Source: Nostoc sp. KVJ20 (lineage in GTDB: Bacteria; Cyanobacteriota; Cyanobacteriia; Cyanobacteriales; Nostocaceae). From it: 34,229 bases of DNA. The number at the start of each line of letters is the position of its first letter. Position 1 is the stretch's first letter. Under the pieces are notes generated by a model, which did not search any database, was not told the origin of the DNA, and saw only the letters and a program-made list of their open reading frames with translations. The stretch lies in assembly GCF_001712795.1 (NCBI RefSeq), contig NZ_KV757624.1:1-34229 (forward strand), read 5' to 3'. The position numbers and the translations under genes were made by a program. Positions 1 to 6,790 of the stretch are shown here, piece after piece.

Positions 1-179
1 ACTTGGGTTAATAGGGATTTTGATTAATTGCAATATTCCCGGCAATATAGGGATAGTCAAAGCCAAAATAGTTTCAATCCCTAATAGGGATTTTGATTAA
101 TTGCAATGAGAACCAAAGGAGGCGCTAATATGCACATTAAAAGTTTCAATCCCTAATAGGGATTTTGATTAATTGCAAT
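1..179 (-). CRISPR. Short CRISPR array, three repeats and two spacers
   Basis: Two identical 37-nt repeats lie at 71-107 and 143-179. A third copy ending at 34 matches only over its last 26 nt (9-34); bases 1-8 have diverged. Spacers are 35-70 (36 nt) and 108-142 (35 nt). On the minus strand the repeat begins ATTGCAATTAATC and ends ATTGAAAC, the 5-prime-handle type common in cyanobacterial type I-D and III arrays. This suggests minus-strand transcription, a leader to the right of 179 and the degenerate copy at the trailer end. No cas gene is in the window. The array could continue to the left of position 1, which cannot be seen. Confidence 0.93.
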
Positions 180-480
180 CGCTGGCGTCCAAAAGCCTTG
201 CTGTATTTGGTTTTCAAGGTGCAGTTGCGCGAATGAGTGAATCATAGCACAGGGAATAGTCATAACACAAGATACAAATCGCTGAAAACCAGTCCCCATA
301 AGGTGCGCGGATGGTTTAAAAGTACCATTGCCCTCAAAGCCTTGTATAGATGGAGCATACAGGTTTTTTTGCCCCATCTCATTTTGTACACCTACCCATC
401 CGCGCATTAAGCAAGAAAATTAGTCTAACCAGCGATCGCTACCACTATAAAAATAAGCGATCGCCTAGCACTTGCAAACC
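180..480 (-). promoter_or_regulatory. Probable CRISPR leader and intergenic spacer
   Basis: This gene-free stretch lies on the presumed leader side of the array. A 10-nt inverted pair, GCGCGGATGG at 305-314 and CCATCCGCGC at 396-405, encloses an AT-rich centre. Two HIP1 octamers lie near 432-462, just past the 3-prime end of the alanine dehydrogenase gene. An 84-codon minus-strand frame crosses the region but runs into the repeat and is not believed to be a gene. The leader role is inferred from repeat orientation only. Confidence 0.4.
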
Positions 481-1572
481 TTAATTTACCAAATCAGGGA
501 ATACCTCTTGCACAGCCGGATGCACTAAATGATGATTCCGCACGTTCACACCCTTAGCTAATGCTGGGTTAACTTCCAGTGCCATAATTCCCAAATTTGC
601 CAACTGGACAACATAAGGTAATGTACTATTATTAAGTGCCTGAGTTGCTGTCCAAGGTACTGCTCCTGGCATATTGGGAACGCCATAATGCACCACGCCC
701 TCTTCAATGTATACCGGATTAGTGTGGGATGTGGGATGTAAGGTTTCTATGCAACCACCTTGGTCAACGGCTACATCAACTATTACAGAACCAGGACGCA
801 TTTGTTTGACCAATTGGCGAGATACTAATATTGGCGCTCTGCGTCCTAACACTAAAACTGCACCGATGAGCAAATCTGCTTCAATGACTGCGGCTTCAAT
901 ATGGGCTGAGTTGCTGTAAAGCAATTCGACTCTAGAGCCAAATAAGGTTTCTAAATAAGATAAGCGCTCGACGCTCACATCTAAAATCTGGACGCTAGCA
1001 CCCATACCCACGGCAATTTTAGCTGCTTCTGTGCCGACAACGCCGCCACCTAAAATTACTACTTTGCCCGGTTTCACACCAGGTACACCACCCAAAAGTA
1101 CGCCTCTACCACCTTGCTGACGTTCTAGGAATCTGGCCCCAAATTGTACTGCTAGCCGACCGGCAATTATGCTCATGGGCGTGAGCAAGGGTAGTTTGTT
1201 AGCACCAGGTTGTTCTACAGTTTCGTAAGCGATCGCACAAGTGCCACAATCAATTAAATGCTCTGTCAATTTGCGATCGGCTGCTAAATGTAAATAAGTA
1301 AATAATATCTGCCCTTTCTGCAAAAATTTATACTCAGATGTCAGCGGCTCTTTAACTTTAACAACCAATTCTCTATTCCAAGCTGTTTCTGACGTGGGGA
1401 CAATCTCGGCTCCAGCACTTTTGTAGTCGTCATCAGAGAATCCAGCACCATTACCTGCTTGCGTCTCGACGAAGATGCTATGACCATTTTCTCGCAGCAC
1501 CCGCACGCTAGAAGGACTTAAACCTACACGAAATTCTTGATCCTTATTTTCCTTGGGAACGCCGATTTCCAT
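481..1572 (-). CDS. ald: Alanine dehydrogenase
   Basis: NAD-dependent alanine dehydrogenase interconverts L-alanine and pyruvate plus ammonium in the cytosol, linking nitrogen and carbon metabolism. The 363-residue length is normal for the family. The N-terminus MEIGVPKE is typical. Catalytic and substrate residues known from the family are visible: Lys74 in VKEPL, His95 in YLHLAA and Asp270 in VDVAVDQGG. A Rossmann motif, ILGGGVVGTEAA, lies at about 173-184 for NAD binding. The start is ATG at 1572; the region upstream contains tandem duplications. The gene is transcribed away from the hli gene and towards the CRISPR leader, with no co-directional neighbour, so it is probably monocistronic. 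No truncation or odd residue was seen. Confidence 0.95.
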   Translation of the reverse strand: MEIGVPKENKDQEFRVGLSPSSVRVLRENGHSIFVETQAGNGAGFSDDDYKSAGAEIVPTSETAWNRELVVKVKEPLTSEYKFLQKGQILFTYLHLAADRKLTEHLIDCGTCAIAYETVEQPGANKLPLLTPMSIIAGRLAVQFGARFLERQQGGRGVLLGGVPGVKPGKVVILGGGVVGTEAAKIAVGMGASVQILDVSVERLSYLETLFGSRVELLYSNSAHIEAAVIEADLLIGAVLVLGRRAPILVSRQLVKQMRPGSVIVDVAVDQGGCIETLHPTSHTNPVYIEEGVVHYGVPNMPGAVPWTATQALNNSTLPYVVQLANLGIMALEVNPALAKGVNVRNHHLVHPAVQEVFPDLVN

Positions 1573-1622
1573 ATATCGCCTCTGATATTTTTTTTGTTTA
1601 ACTGTAGCCTGCCAATCTCAAG

Positions 1623-1678
1623 CTTGCTACTTCTGTCTTGCTACTTCAGTATTAGAGATAGCTGTATTAGAGATAGCT
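1623..1678. repeat. Two adjacent tandem duplications upstream of ald
   Basis: A 14-nt unit (cttgctacttctgt) at 1623-1636 repeats with one change at 1637-1650. Directly next to it, the 15-nt unit gtattagagatagct occurs twice, at 1649-1663 and 1664-1678. Both lie 50-110 bp upstream of the ald start. The rest of the 1573-2008 spacer shows no other gene; an imperfect inverted pair (ggtaaaagttaagg / cctttaacctttacc) lies around 1887-1934. Confidence 0.8.
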
Positions 1679-2008
1679 AATCTCTGTTCTAAGTTTCTCA
1701 ATTCAATCTGAGTAGCCCAAACTCTTGCCCTTGACTATTGCCCCAGTATTTATACAATATATAAAGAATAGTAACAATTTATTAAAAGACCGATTGTATA
1801 GCTCCCGACTAGGAAGCTATTGCTGAATTTCTCAAGTCATCTTGGTATTCAAGCACTGCAATCAGCTTTTAAGCTACCAAGTGTAAGGTAAAAGTTAAGG
1901 GGAAAAACGAATCTATTCCTTTAACCTTTACCGCTTATCACCACTTTCCCCGACTTCTGCTGCGAAGTCTGATATCATGTCCCGTTTGCCGAAAAAGGTT
2001 TCTTAAAA

Positions 2009-2179
2009 ATGACACAAACACAACCAACGATTACACCTAAACTAGAGGAGCCTAAGTTTGGCTTTAACGAATATGCCGAACGCTTGAATGGTCGAGCTGC
2101 AATGATTGGCTTCGCTTTGATGTTAGTGATTGAATATGTCACCAATCAAGGGGTGCTATCATGGCTGGGTCTGAAGTAG
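2009..2179 (+). CDS. High-light-inducible protein (Hli / small CAB-like)
   Basis: This encodes a 56-residue one-helix protein. It carries the chlorophyll-binding signature of the Hli/SCP family, FNEYAERLNGRAAMIGF at about residues 19-35, with the Glu, Asn and Arg residues that ligate chlorophyll and pair helices in this family. The single membrane helix continues through ALMLVIEYVT. Hli proteins bind chlorophyll and carotenoid in the thylakoid membrane, protect photosystem II assembly intermediates and are usually induced by high light. The start is ATG at 2009 with an A/G-rich stretch about 11 nt upstream. The gene is too short for ordinary ORF cut-offs. It is followed by a hairpin terminator, so it is probably monocistronic. 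Which Hli subtype it is cannot be settled by eye. Confidence 0.93.
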   Translation: MTQTQPTITPKLEEPKFGFNEYAERLNGRAAMIGFALMLVIEYVTNQGVLSWLGLK

Positions 2180-2232
2180 TGCCATCAACAAGCACGATAT
2201 TGAAGTTGTAAGCTAGTAATTAAAAGAGTTTC

Positions 2233-2262
2233 AACCAGCTGGAACAACCAGTTGGTTTTGAC
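2233..2262 (+). terminator. Hairpin terminator after hli
   Basis: A 10-bp stem with one G-U pair (AACCAGCTGG at 2233-2242, CCAGTTGGTT at 2248-2257) has a 5-nt loop and is followed by a T-rich tail. It starts 54 bp after the hli stop. The remaining 2263-2543 spacer holds nothing convincing. Confidence 0.6.
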
Positions 2263-2543
2263 TTTAACAATTGATAGCCAAGTACTTCACCCTCGATACT
2301 TTAATTAGACTTATTTATAAATAATTGACCTAGAATGTAAGCAAGAGAGGAATGGAAATACCTATTAGTGATTGAAATATCATAGACTTGCAACTAATAT
2401 ATGCAAGGCAATTAATGAGTAAACTTCCTCCCCTACTAAAGAAAATCATAATTAATCCCTGCCTTCGATGAGAAAGGCAAATGACGGGTGAGGTATTCTG
2501 GGTAAATATACACAAAAGGTGAACTGGAACCAACCAAGCTGTG

Positions 2544-2837
2544 ATGAATGCTGTATTACCTCGTTTTTTGAAGTCAACTTACCGAAAAGAGCCAATAGTC
2601 AGTGTATTGATGACGATGGGCGTTATGGATGCCCTGATTGGCGGTTTGAATGATAGCTGGTCATTGTTCGCTTTTGGTTTGGGAACAGCAGGGATAGCGC
2701 TCGGCTTTAAGTTGTGGCGTGTCCAGCAGCGTCGTCCCTTACCAGAGGAACGCGTAGTGCAACATTATTTGCCCTCTCGTTCTTCTAGTCCGCCTTTACC
2801 AATGTTAAGCATTTCTAAGAAAAAACCACCTCTTTAG
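2544..2837 (+). CDS. Small conserved hypothetical membrane protein
   Basis: A 97-residue protein with hydrophobic segments at about residues 17-35 and 40-58. A basic and proline/serine-rich tail follows (QQRRPLPEERVVQHYLPSRSS, then PMLSISKKKPPL). The function is not recognised. The composition looks like a real protein, and the ordered layout (basic N-terminus, two short hydrophobic stretches, basic tail) suggests a small thylakoid or inner-membrane protein; that is inference. A GTG at 2541 directly precedes the ATG at 2544, and either could start. An AAGG about 25 bp upstream is too far to decide. The WD40 gene follows 76 bp later on the same strand. Confidence 0.7.
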   Translation: MNAVLPRFLKSTYRKEPIVSVLMTMGVMDALIGGLNDSWSLFAFGLGTAGIALGFKLWRVQQRRPLPEERVVQHYLPSRSSSPPLPMLSISKKKPPL

Positions 2838-2913
2838 GATATGCAGAGTTATTGATGAAATAACTCTGCAAAATGTATTGGGGTAAACGTATCTATAAAA
2901 GTGAGGAAAAAGA

Positions 2914-3981
2914 GTGAGTAGTGAGGGAAGAGGTGGGGGTAATTTTCTGCGTCCGTATATTATCCTGGCATTTATGGCAGCTGTTGCCCTTCCAGTGACT
3001 ACCTGGGGAGGGTTTTACATTCATCAAGCTCATGCTGCCGTTGAAGTAACGCCAAATTCCCAACCTACCAGCAGCTTTGGTAATGCCCAATTACTTTACA
3101 CACTCAAAGGACATAAAGGAACCGTTAAATCCCTCGCTTTTAGTCCAGATAGCAGAATACTTGTGAGTGGAGGTGCAGAAAACGAGGGTATAATTCGCCT
3201 CTGGAATTCAGCAAACGGCAAAAAGTTGGCGGATATTAACAAAGCACACAAAACATCTGTAGAATCTTTAGTGATTTCGCCAGATGGTCAAACCCTCGTT
3301 AGCTGTAGTAATGACAACACGATTAACCTCTGGAGCCTGAAAAATTTTAAATTTAGCCGCTCTTTTGTCGGACATACCAGTAACGTCTTATCTTTAGCGG
3401 TGTCTCCTGATAGTAAAGTTCTCATTAGTGGAGCTTTAGATGGGATTCGTATATGGGATTTGCTCCAGCAACGCCCTCTAGGAACTCTAGTACGCTTTGA
3501 TAATTTGATTTATACCCTAGCTATTAGTCCAGATGGGCAGACCTTGGCTAGTGGTGATAATAAGGGTGTAATCAAGCTGTGGAATTTGAGTACTGGTCAA
3601 TTAGTTAGTGAATTGCCAGCTCATTCTAATGGTGTTAGCGCTGTTATGTTTACACCAGATGGACAAACATTAGTTAGTGCAAGCCGCGATCGCACAGTCA
3701 AACTGTGGAATATTAATACTGGAGAAATAGTCCGTACCCTTACAGGACATAATAACTGGGTAAATGCGATCGCCATTAATCCCGATGGACAAACCCTTGC
3801 TAGTGCTGGCAGGGATGGGATTAAATTGTGGAATTTAACTACAGGCGAGTTGGTAAATACACTAAGTGGACATACAGACTGGGTAAGTGCGATCGCTTTT
3901 AGTCCAAATGGTAAAATTCTTGCCAGTGGTGGATTTGACCAACAAATCAAGATTTGGGGAATTCCACCAAAACGTAAATAA
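2914..3981 (+). CDS. Membrane-anchored WD40 repeat protein
   Basis: A 355-residue protein whose start is GTG at 2914, supported by an AGGA at 2903-2906. Residues about 13-35 form one hydrophobic segment (PYIILAFMAAVALPVTTWGGF) followed by an Ala-rich stretch, so it is either a signal anchor or a signal peptide. From about residue 60 there are seven WD40 blades, each with GH or AH, SPDG and a closing LWN-type dipeptide: a complete single seven-bladed propeller. Such proteins are protein-interaction scaffolds. Cyanobacteria have many and the partner cannot be named. Blades 4-7 are very alike, pointing to recent internal duplication. It may share a transcript with the small gene upstream. A hairpin at 4018 follows the stop. 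Confidence 0.88.
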   Translation: MSSEGRGGGNFLRPYIILAFMAAVALPVTTWGGFYIHQAHAAVEVTPNSQPTSSFGNAQLLYTLKGHKGTVKSLAFSPDSRILVSGGAENEGIIRLWNSANGKKLADINKAHKTSVESLVISPDGQTLVSCSNDNTINLWSLKNFKFSRSFVGHTSNVLSLAVSPDSKVLISGALDGIRIWDLLQQRPLGTLVRFDNLIYTLAISPDGQTLASGDNKGVIKLWNLSTGQLVSELPAHSNGVSAVMFTPDGQTLVSASRDRTVKLWNINTGEIVRTLTGHNNWVNAIAINPDGQTLASAGRDGIKLWNLTTGELVNTLSGHTDWVSAIAFSPNGKILASGGFDQQIKIWGIPPKRK

Positions 3982-4017
3982 TCACGATGCTACAAAATAA
4001 TCGTGAATTAGTGAAGT

Positions 4018-4050
4018 AGATCCCCGATTTCTTAAAGAAGTCGGGGATCT
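4018..4050 (+). terminator. Hairpin after the WD40 gene
   Basis: Arms of 16 nt (4018-4033 and 4035-4050), built around AGATCCCCGA and TCGGGGATCT, pair with only one G-U. The potential stem is very strong, but no clear T-tract follows. It could be a terminator or a dispersed palindromic repeat; it lies just before the MITE. Confidence 0.5.
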
Positions 4051-4058
4051 AAATTGTC

Positions 4059-4180
4059 TTATATAGCCCAATACGGTTCAGATAAGACCAAAATACTTGT
4101 AGAGACGGCGATTTATCGCGTCTAGAAAACCCACAATTTTGTACACTTAGCCCTTAACTGAACCATATTGTTATATAGCC
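4059..4180. mobile_element. MITE with 10-bp target-site duplication (family A, copy 1)
   Basis: A 102-bp element spans 4069-4170. Its left end, CAATACGGTTCAGATAAG, and the reverse complement of its right end, CAATATGGTTCAGTTAAG, match at 16 of 18 positions. It is flanked by identical decamers TTATATAGCC at 4059-4068 and 4171-4180, the signature of transposition. It has no coding capacity. The interior carries AGAGACGGCGATTTATCGCG, shared in inverted orientation with the copy at 33906-34062. Confidence 0.88.
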
Positions 4181-4240
4181 GTAGCCACATAGGTTAGGAC
4201 ATTTTGAAAACCCCAAGGCTAGGAATAGTAATACTTTTAC

Positions 4241-4296
4241 CTCCTGCCTCCAGCCTTCTGCCTTCTGCCTCCAGCCTCCAGCCTCCTGCCTCCTGC
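4241..4296. repeat. Heptamer tandem repeat, eight units
   Basis: Eight uninterrupted 7-nt units of form CTYCWGC (ctcctgc, ctccagc, cttctgc and so on) lie within the 4181-4809 gene-free spacer. This is a classic short tandemly repeated sequence of heterocystous cyanobacteria. Confidence 0.92.
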
Positions 4297-4418
4297 TATA
4301 TTTTGTGTTTGCTAAACTGTGGTCTTGCATTTTTAGAGTTTTTATAGTAAAAAATCAACCAAAGCTCAGATCAGATTTTGCCATAACTAGCCAAAATCAA
4401 TGAACGTAACAACCAACA

Positions 4419-4448
4419 GCGATGCCTACGACGGGCTACGCCTACCGC
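4419..4448. repeat. Dispersed GCGATGCCTACG-type palindromic repeat
   Basis: A GC-rich 30-mer beginning gcgatgcctacgacgggcta and ending cgcctaccgc interrupts AT-rich spacer. A close relative is at 18151-18179. This is a dispersed cyanobacterial repeat type with imperfect dyad symmetry. Beyond it, 4449-4809 shows no gene. Confidence 0.7.
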
Positions 4449-4809
4449 AAATGTTCAATAACTGTAAATACTTGATGAAAATACAGCCAAGCTAATATCT
4501 TATCCAGCAAATTACTGTAAGTATAAACATAGGTAACTTAAAATAATCTATGCAGCTACTTGCCCTCTAGATCGGAACAATTTCTGAACTTAGACAATCT
4601 TAGAAATGGTCATCGTCAGTAAATGCACTCAGGTAAAAATTACTATCTTGCCTAAAGCAAAGGTTTGTAGCGTTTAAGCGCTATTTGAAACGTAGGATAA
4701 CTTGCTACTTAAATGATGTTTAATTTTCCCGAACTGCTTTTGATCCCCATTTCGATAGAATGACTAGGCAGAACCCTAAAACTAAAAACCGCTTTTGACT
4801 GCGACGCCC

Positions 4810-5862
4810 ATGAATCAATTGAACAATGGTTTTACGCTATTTTTAAGTCTGCTAGTCGAGGCGATGCCTTTTTTGCTTCTTGGGGTTTTATTCTCCAGTT
4901 TGCTGCTATTTTTTGTTGATGAGCGCAAATTAGTAGAAAAAATGCCCACAAATCCGCTGCTGGGTGCTTTAGTTGGCAGCATGATCGGCTTTTTATTTCC
5001 GGTGTGTGAGTGCGGGAATGTACCAGTAGCGCGGCGGTTCTTAATGCAGGGAGTACCCACACCAGTCGCAATTGGTTTTTTGCTCGCAGCACCAACAATT
5101 AACCCAATTGTAATTTGGGCAACTTGGACAGCATTTCGAGATCAGCCCGAAATAGTGGTCTTACGAGTCGTATTTTCTTTATCCATTGCCACAATTATCG
5201 GTTTTGTTTTCAGTTTTCAAAAGGACTTAAATCCCATAGTCCAACCTGCGATCGCTCGTTATTTGAAGTATAATCCACCCGCACAACCTGAAACCAAACG
5301 CCGTGGTAAGCGTTATCAAGTACAACAGGAAGCACCTGTACCGAATCTCTTGCAATCCGGGACTTATATCTTAGGAGGAAAAGCAGGTATACCTCTGCGG
5401 ATAGATCCTAATTTAGTACCGCCTACCTTAATCTCTACAGCCAGTAAACCGCTTGGAGATAAACTGCGCCTAGTGGTGGATAATAGCATCCAAGAATTGC
5501 GAGAATTGGGCGGAGTGATGATTTTAGGAAGTGCGATCGCTGCGGCTATTCAAGTCCTAGCCCCCCGTGACTTAATCCTCAGTTTGGGTGCTGGGCCTAT
5601 TACCTCAATTCTGGTGATGCTGATATTAGCAGTAGTAGTGTCAATTTGTTCTACAGTCGATTCTTTCTTTGCTCTATCTTTCGCCTCAACCTTTAGCAGT
5701 GGTTCATTGTTGGCATTTCTCGTCTTTGGGCCAATGATTGACATCAAAAGCGTTGGTTTGATGTTATCTATTTTTAAACCCAAAACTATCTTTTACTTAT
5801 TTGCCATAGCAGCACAGTTGACATTTTTGTTCACTCTTTTCCTGAACTTGCACGTCTTTTAA
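4810..5862 (+). CDS. DUF318/YraQ-YcgR-type permease
   Basis: A 350-residue polytopic membrane protein of the UPF0718/DUF318 permease family. Several hydrophobic helices form two related halves separated by a hydrophilic loop at about residues 150-215. The family hallmark is visible: PVCECGNVPVARR, with cysteines at about 66 and 68, and in the second half a matching ISICSTVDSF-like segment (seen here as SICSTVDSFFA). The substrate is not established; metal or small-ion export has been suggested for relatives. The ATG at 4810 is preferred over an in-frame TTG at 4795. It heads a three-gene set: the TIGR03943 partner starts 63 bp downstream, as in the Bacillus ycgR-ycgQ pair. The cysteines suggest metal or thiol chemistry, which is inference. 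Confidence 0.88.
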   Translation: MNQLNNGFTLFLSLLVEAMPFLLLGVLFSSLLLFFVDERKLVEKMPTNPLLGALVGSMIGFLFPVCECGNVPVARRFLMQGVPTPVAIGFLLAAPTINPIVIWATWTAFRDQPEIVVLRVVFSLSIATIIGFVFSFQKDLNPIVQPAIARYLKYNPPAQPETKRRGKRYQVQQEAPVPNLLQSGTYILGGKAGIPLRIDPNLVPPTLISTASKPLGDKLRLVVDNSIQELRELGGVMILGSAIAAAIQVLAPRDLILSLGAGPITSILVMLILAVVVSICSTVDSFFALSFASTFSSGSLLAFLVFGPMIDIKSVGLMLSIFKPKTIFYLFAIAAQLTFLFTLFLNLHVF

Positions 5863-5888
5863 TAAATTATTAGTCATTTGTCCTTTGT

Positions 5889-5930
5889 TAATGACTAATG
5901 ACTAATGACCAATGACTAATAACCAATGAC
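5889..5930. repeat. TAATGAC heptamer array covering a start codon
   Basis: Six units (TAATGAC three times, CAATGAC, TAATAAC, CAATGAC) fill the spacer between the permease and the next gene. The next gene's ATG at 5926 lies inside the sixth unit. Confidence 0.92.
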
Positions 5931-6699
5931 TAACAAAAATCCCAAATCTAAAATCCTAAATCTGTTACTCCCTTGGCTGGATGCCCTAGCAATTACAGCT
6001 TGGGGTGTTTTGATGTTGAGATATTGGCAAACTAACAAGCTTAACCTATTGATTCACCCAAATTTCTTTGGGTTAGTGATTGTGGCTGGTATCGGCTTCA
6101 TCATTATTGGTTTATTCAAGATGCAGGAACTTTGGAAACGGCGTCGCCGTGATGTGACGCCAAACATGCAGCATATTAGTTTATTTCCCCCTGGTTGGGG
6201 CAGTGCTTTTTTGTTGATTACAGTGATTCTGGGTTTTATTATTACACCGCAAGTTTTTGCTAGTGATAAAGCACTCCAAGGGGGTGTGACTACTGATTTA
6301 TTGGGAAGCACACGTGTTAAACCTCAAGCCTTTCGGGTGACTGTTCGTCCAGAGGAGCGATCGCTCGTAGACTGGGTACGCACCCTCAACGTCTATCCAG
6401 AACCAGATGCATATACAGGGCAAAAAGTCAAGGTGCAGGGATTTGTGATCCACCCACCCGATATAGGAAAAGAATATTTGTTTTTAGCACGATTTGTCCT
6501 AACTTGCTGTGCAGCAGATGCTTACCCTGTGGGATTGCCCGTTAAACTACAAAATAATCAAGAGCGTTACCCCGCTGATACCTGGCTGGAAGTCGAAGGA
6601 CAAATGGTGACAGAAAGTTTGGGAGATAAACGCAAACTTACCATTGCCGCTACCTCTCTCAAAAAGATTCCTCAACCGGAGAATCCTTATAGTTATTAG
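5926..6699 (+). CDS. TIGR03943/YcgQ-family permease partner
   Basis: A 257-residue protein of the TIGR03943 (DUF1980, YcgQ-like) family, the usual neighbour of DUF318 permeases. Hydrophobic segments lie at about residues 15-32, 45-64 and 92-111. The soluble C-terminal half carries the family motif LTCCAADAYPVGLPV, with Cys194-Cys195. It has an OB-like strand pattern (VKVQGFVIHPP, EVEGQM). The role is thought to be as accessory subunit of the permease; the adjacent cysteines suggest metal or redox binding, which is inference. The start ATG lies in the last heptamer of a TAATGAC array with no Shine-Dalgarno sequence. An upstream micro-ORF (5912-5929) ends in a TGA overlapping this ATG. The next gene follows after 87 bp of repeats. 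Confidence 0.88.
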   Translation: MTNKNPKSKILNLLLPWLDALAITAWGVLMLRYWQTNKLNLLIHPNFFGLVIVAGIGFIIIGLFKMQELWKRRRRDVTPNMQHISLFPPGWGSAFLLITVILGFIITPQVFASDKALQGGVTTDLLGSTRVKPQAFRVTVRPEERSLVDWVRTLNVYPEPDAYTGQKVKVQGFVIHPPDIGKEYLFLARFVLTCCAADAYPVGLPVKLQNNQERYPADTWLEVEGQMVTESLGDKRKLTIAATSLKKIPQPENPYSY

Positions 6700-6790
6700 T
6701 CATTTGTCATTAGTCCTTTGTCATTTGTGGATGACTAACGACCAATGCCCAATGCCCAATGCCCCATGCCCAATGCCCAATAATCAATGA
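6700..6790. repeat. Short tandem repeats leading into the next start
   Basis: The spacer is made almost wholly of heptamer-like units: TCATTTG and TCATTAG variants, then AATGCCC and CATGCCC units. The array runs to ATG 6787, at its edge. A micro-ORF 6773-6790 (ATG CCC AAT AAT CAA TGA) ends overlapping this start. Confidence 0.85.

Noticed and set aside
153..407. 84-codon minus-strand frame next to the CRISPR array
   Set aside because: It reads through a CRISPR repeat at its 3-prime end, has no recognisable motif and fits better as leader sequence.
2330..2533. 67-codon minus-strand frame in the spacer after hli
   Set aside because: No start signal, odd composition and no domain; probably chance.
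3621..3950. 109-codon frame antisense to the WD40 gene
   Set aside because: It mirrors the repeated WD40 blades on the other strand and has no features of its own.
4241..4296. Heptamer arrays as possible CRISPR arrays
   Set aside because: Units are 7-8 nt, directly adjacent and without spacers; they are short tandem repeats.
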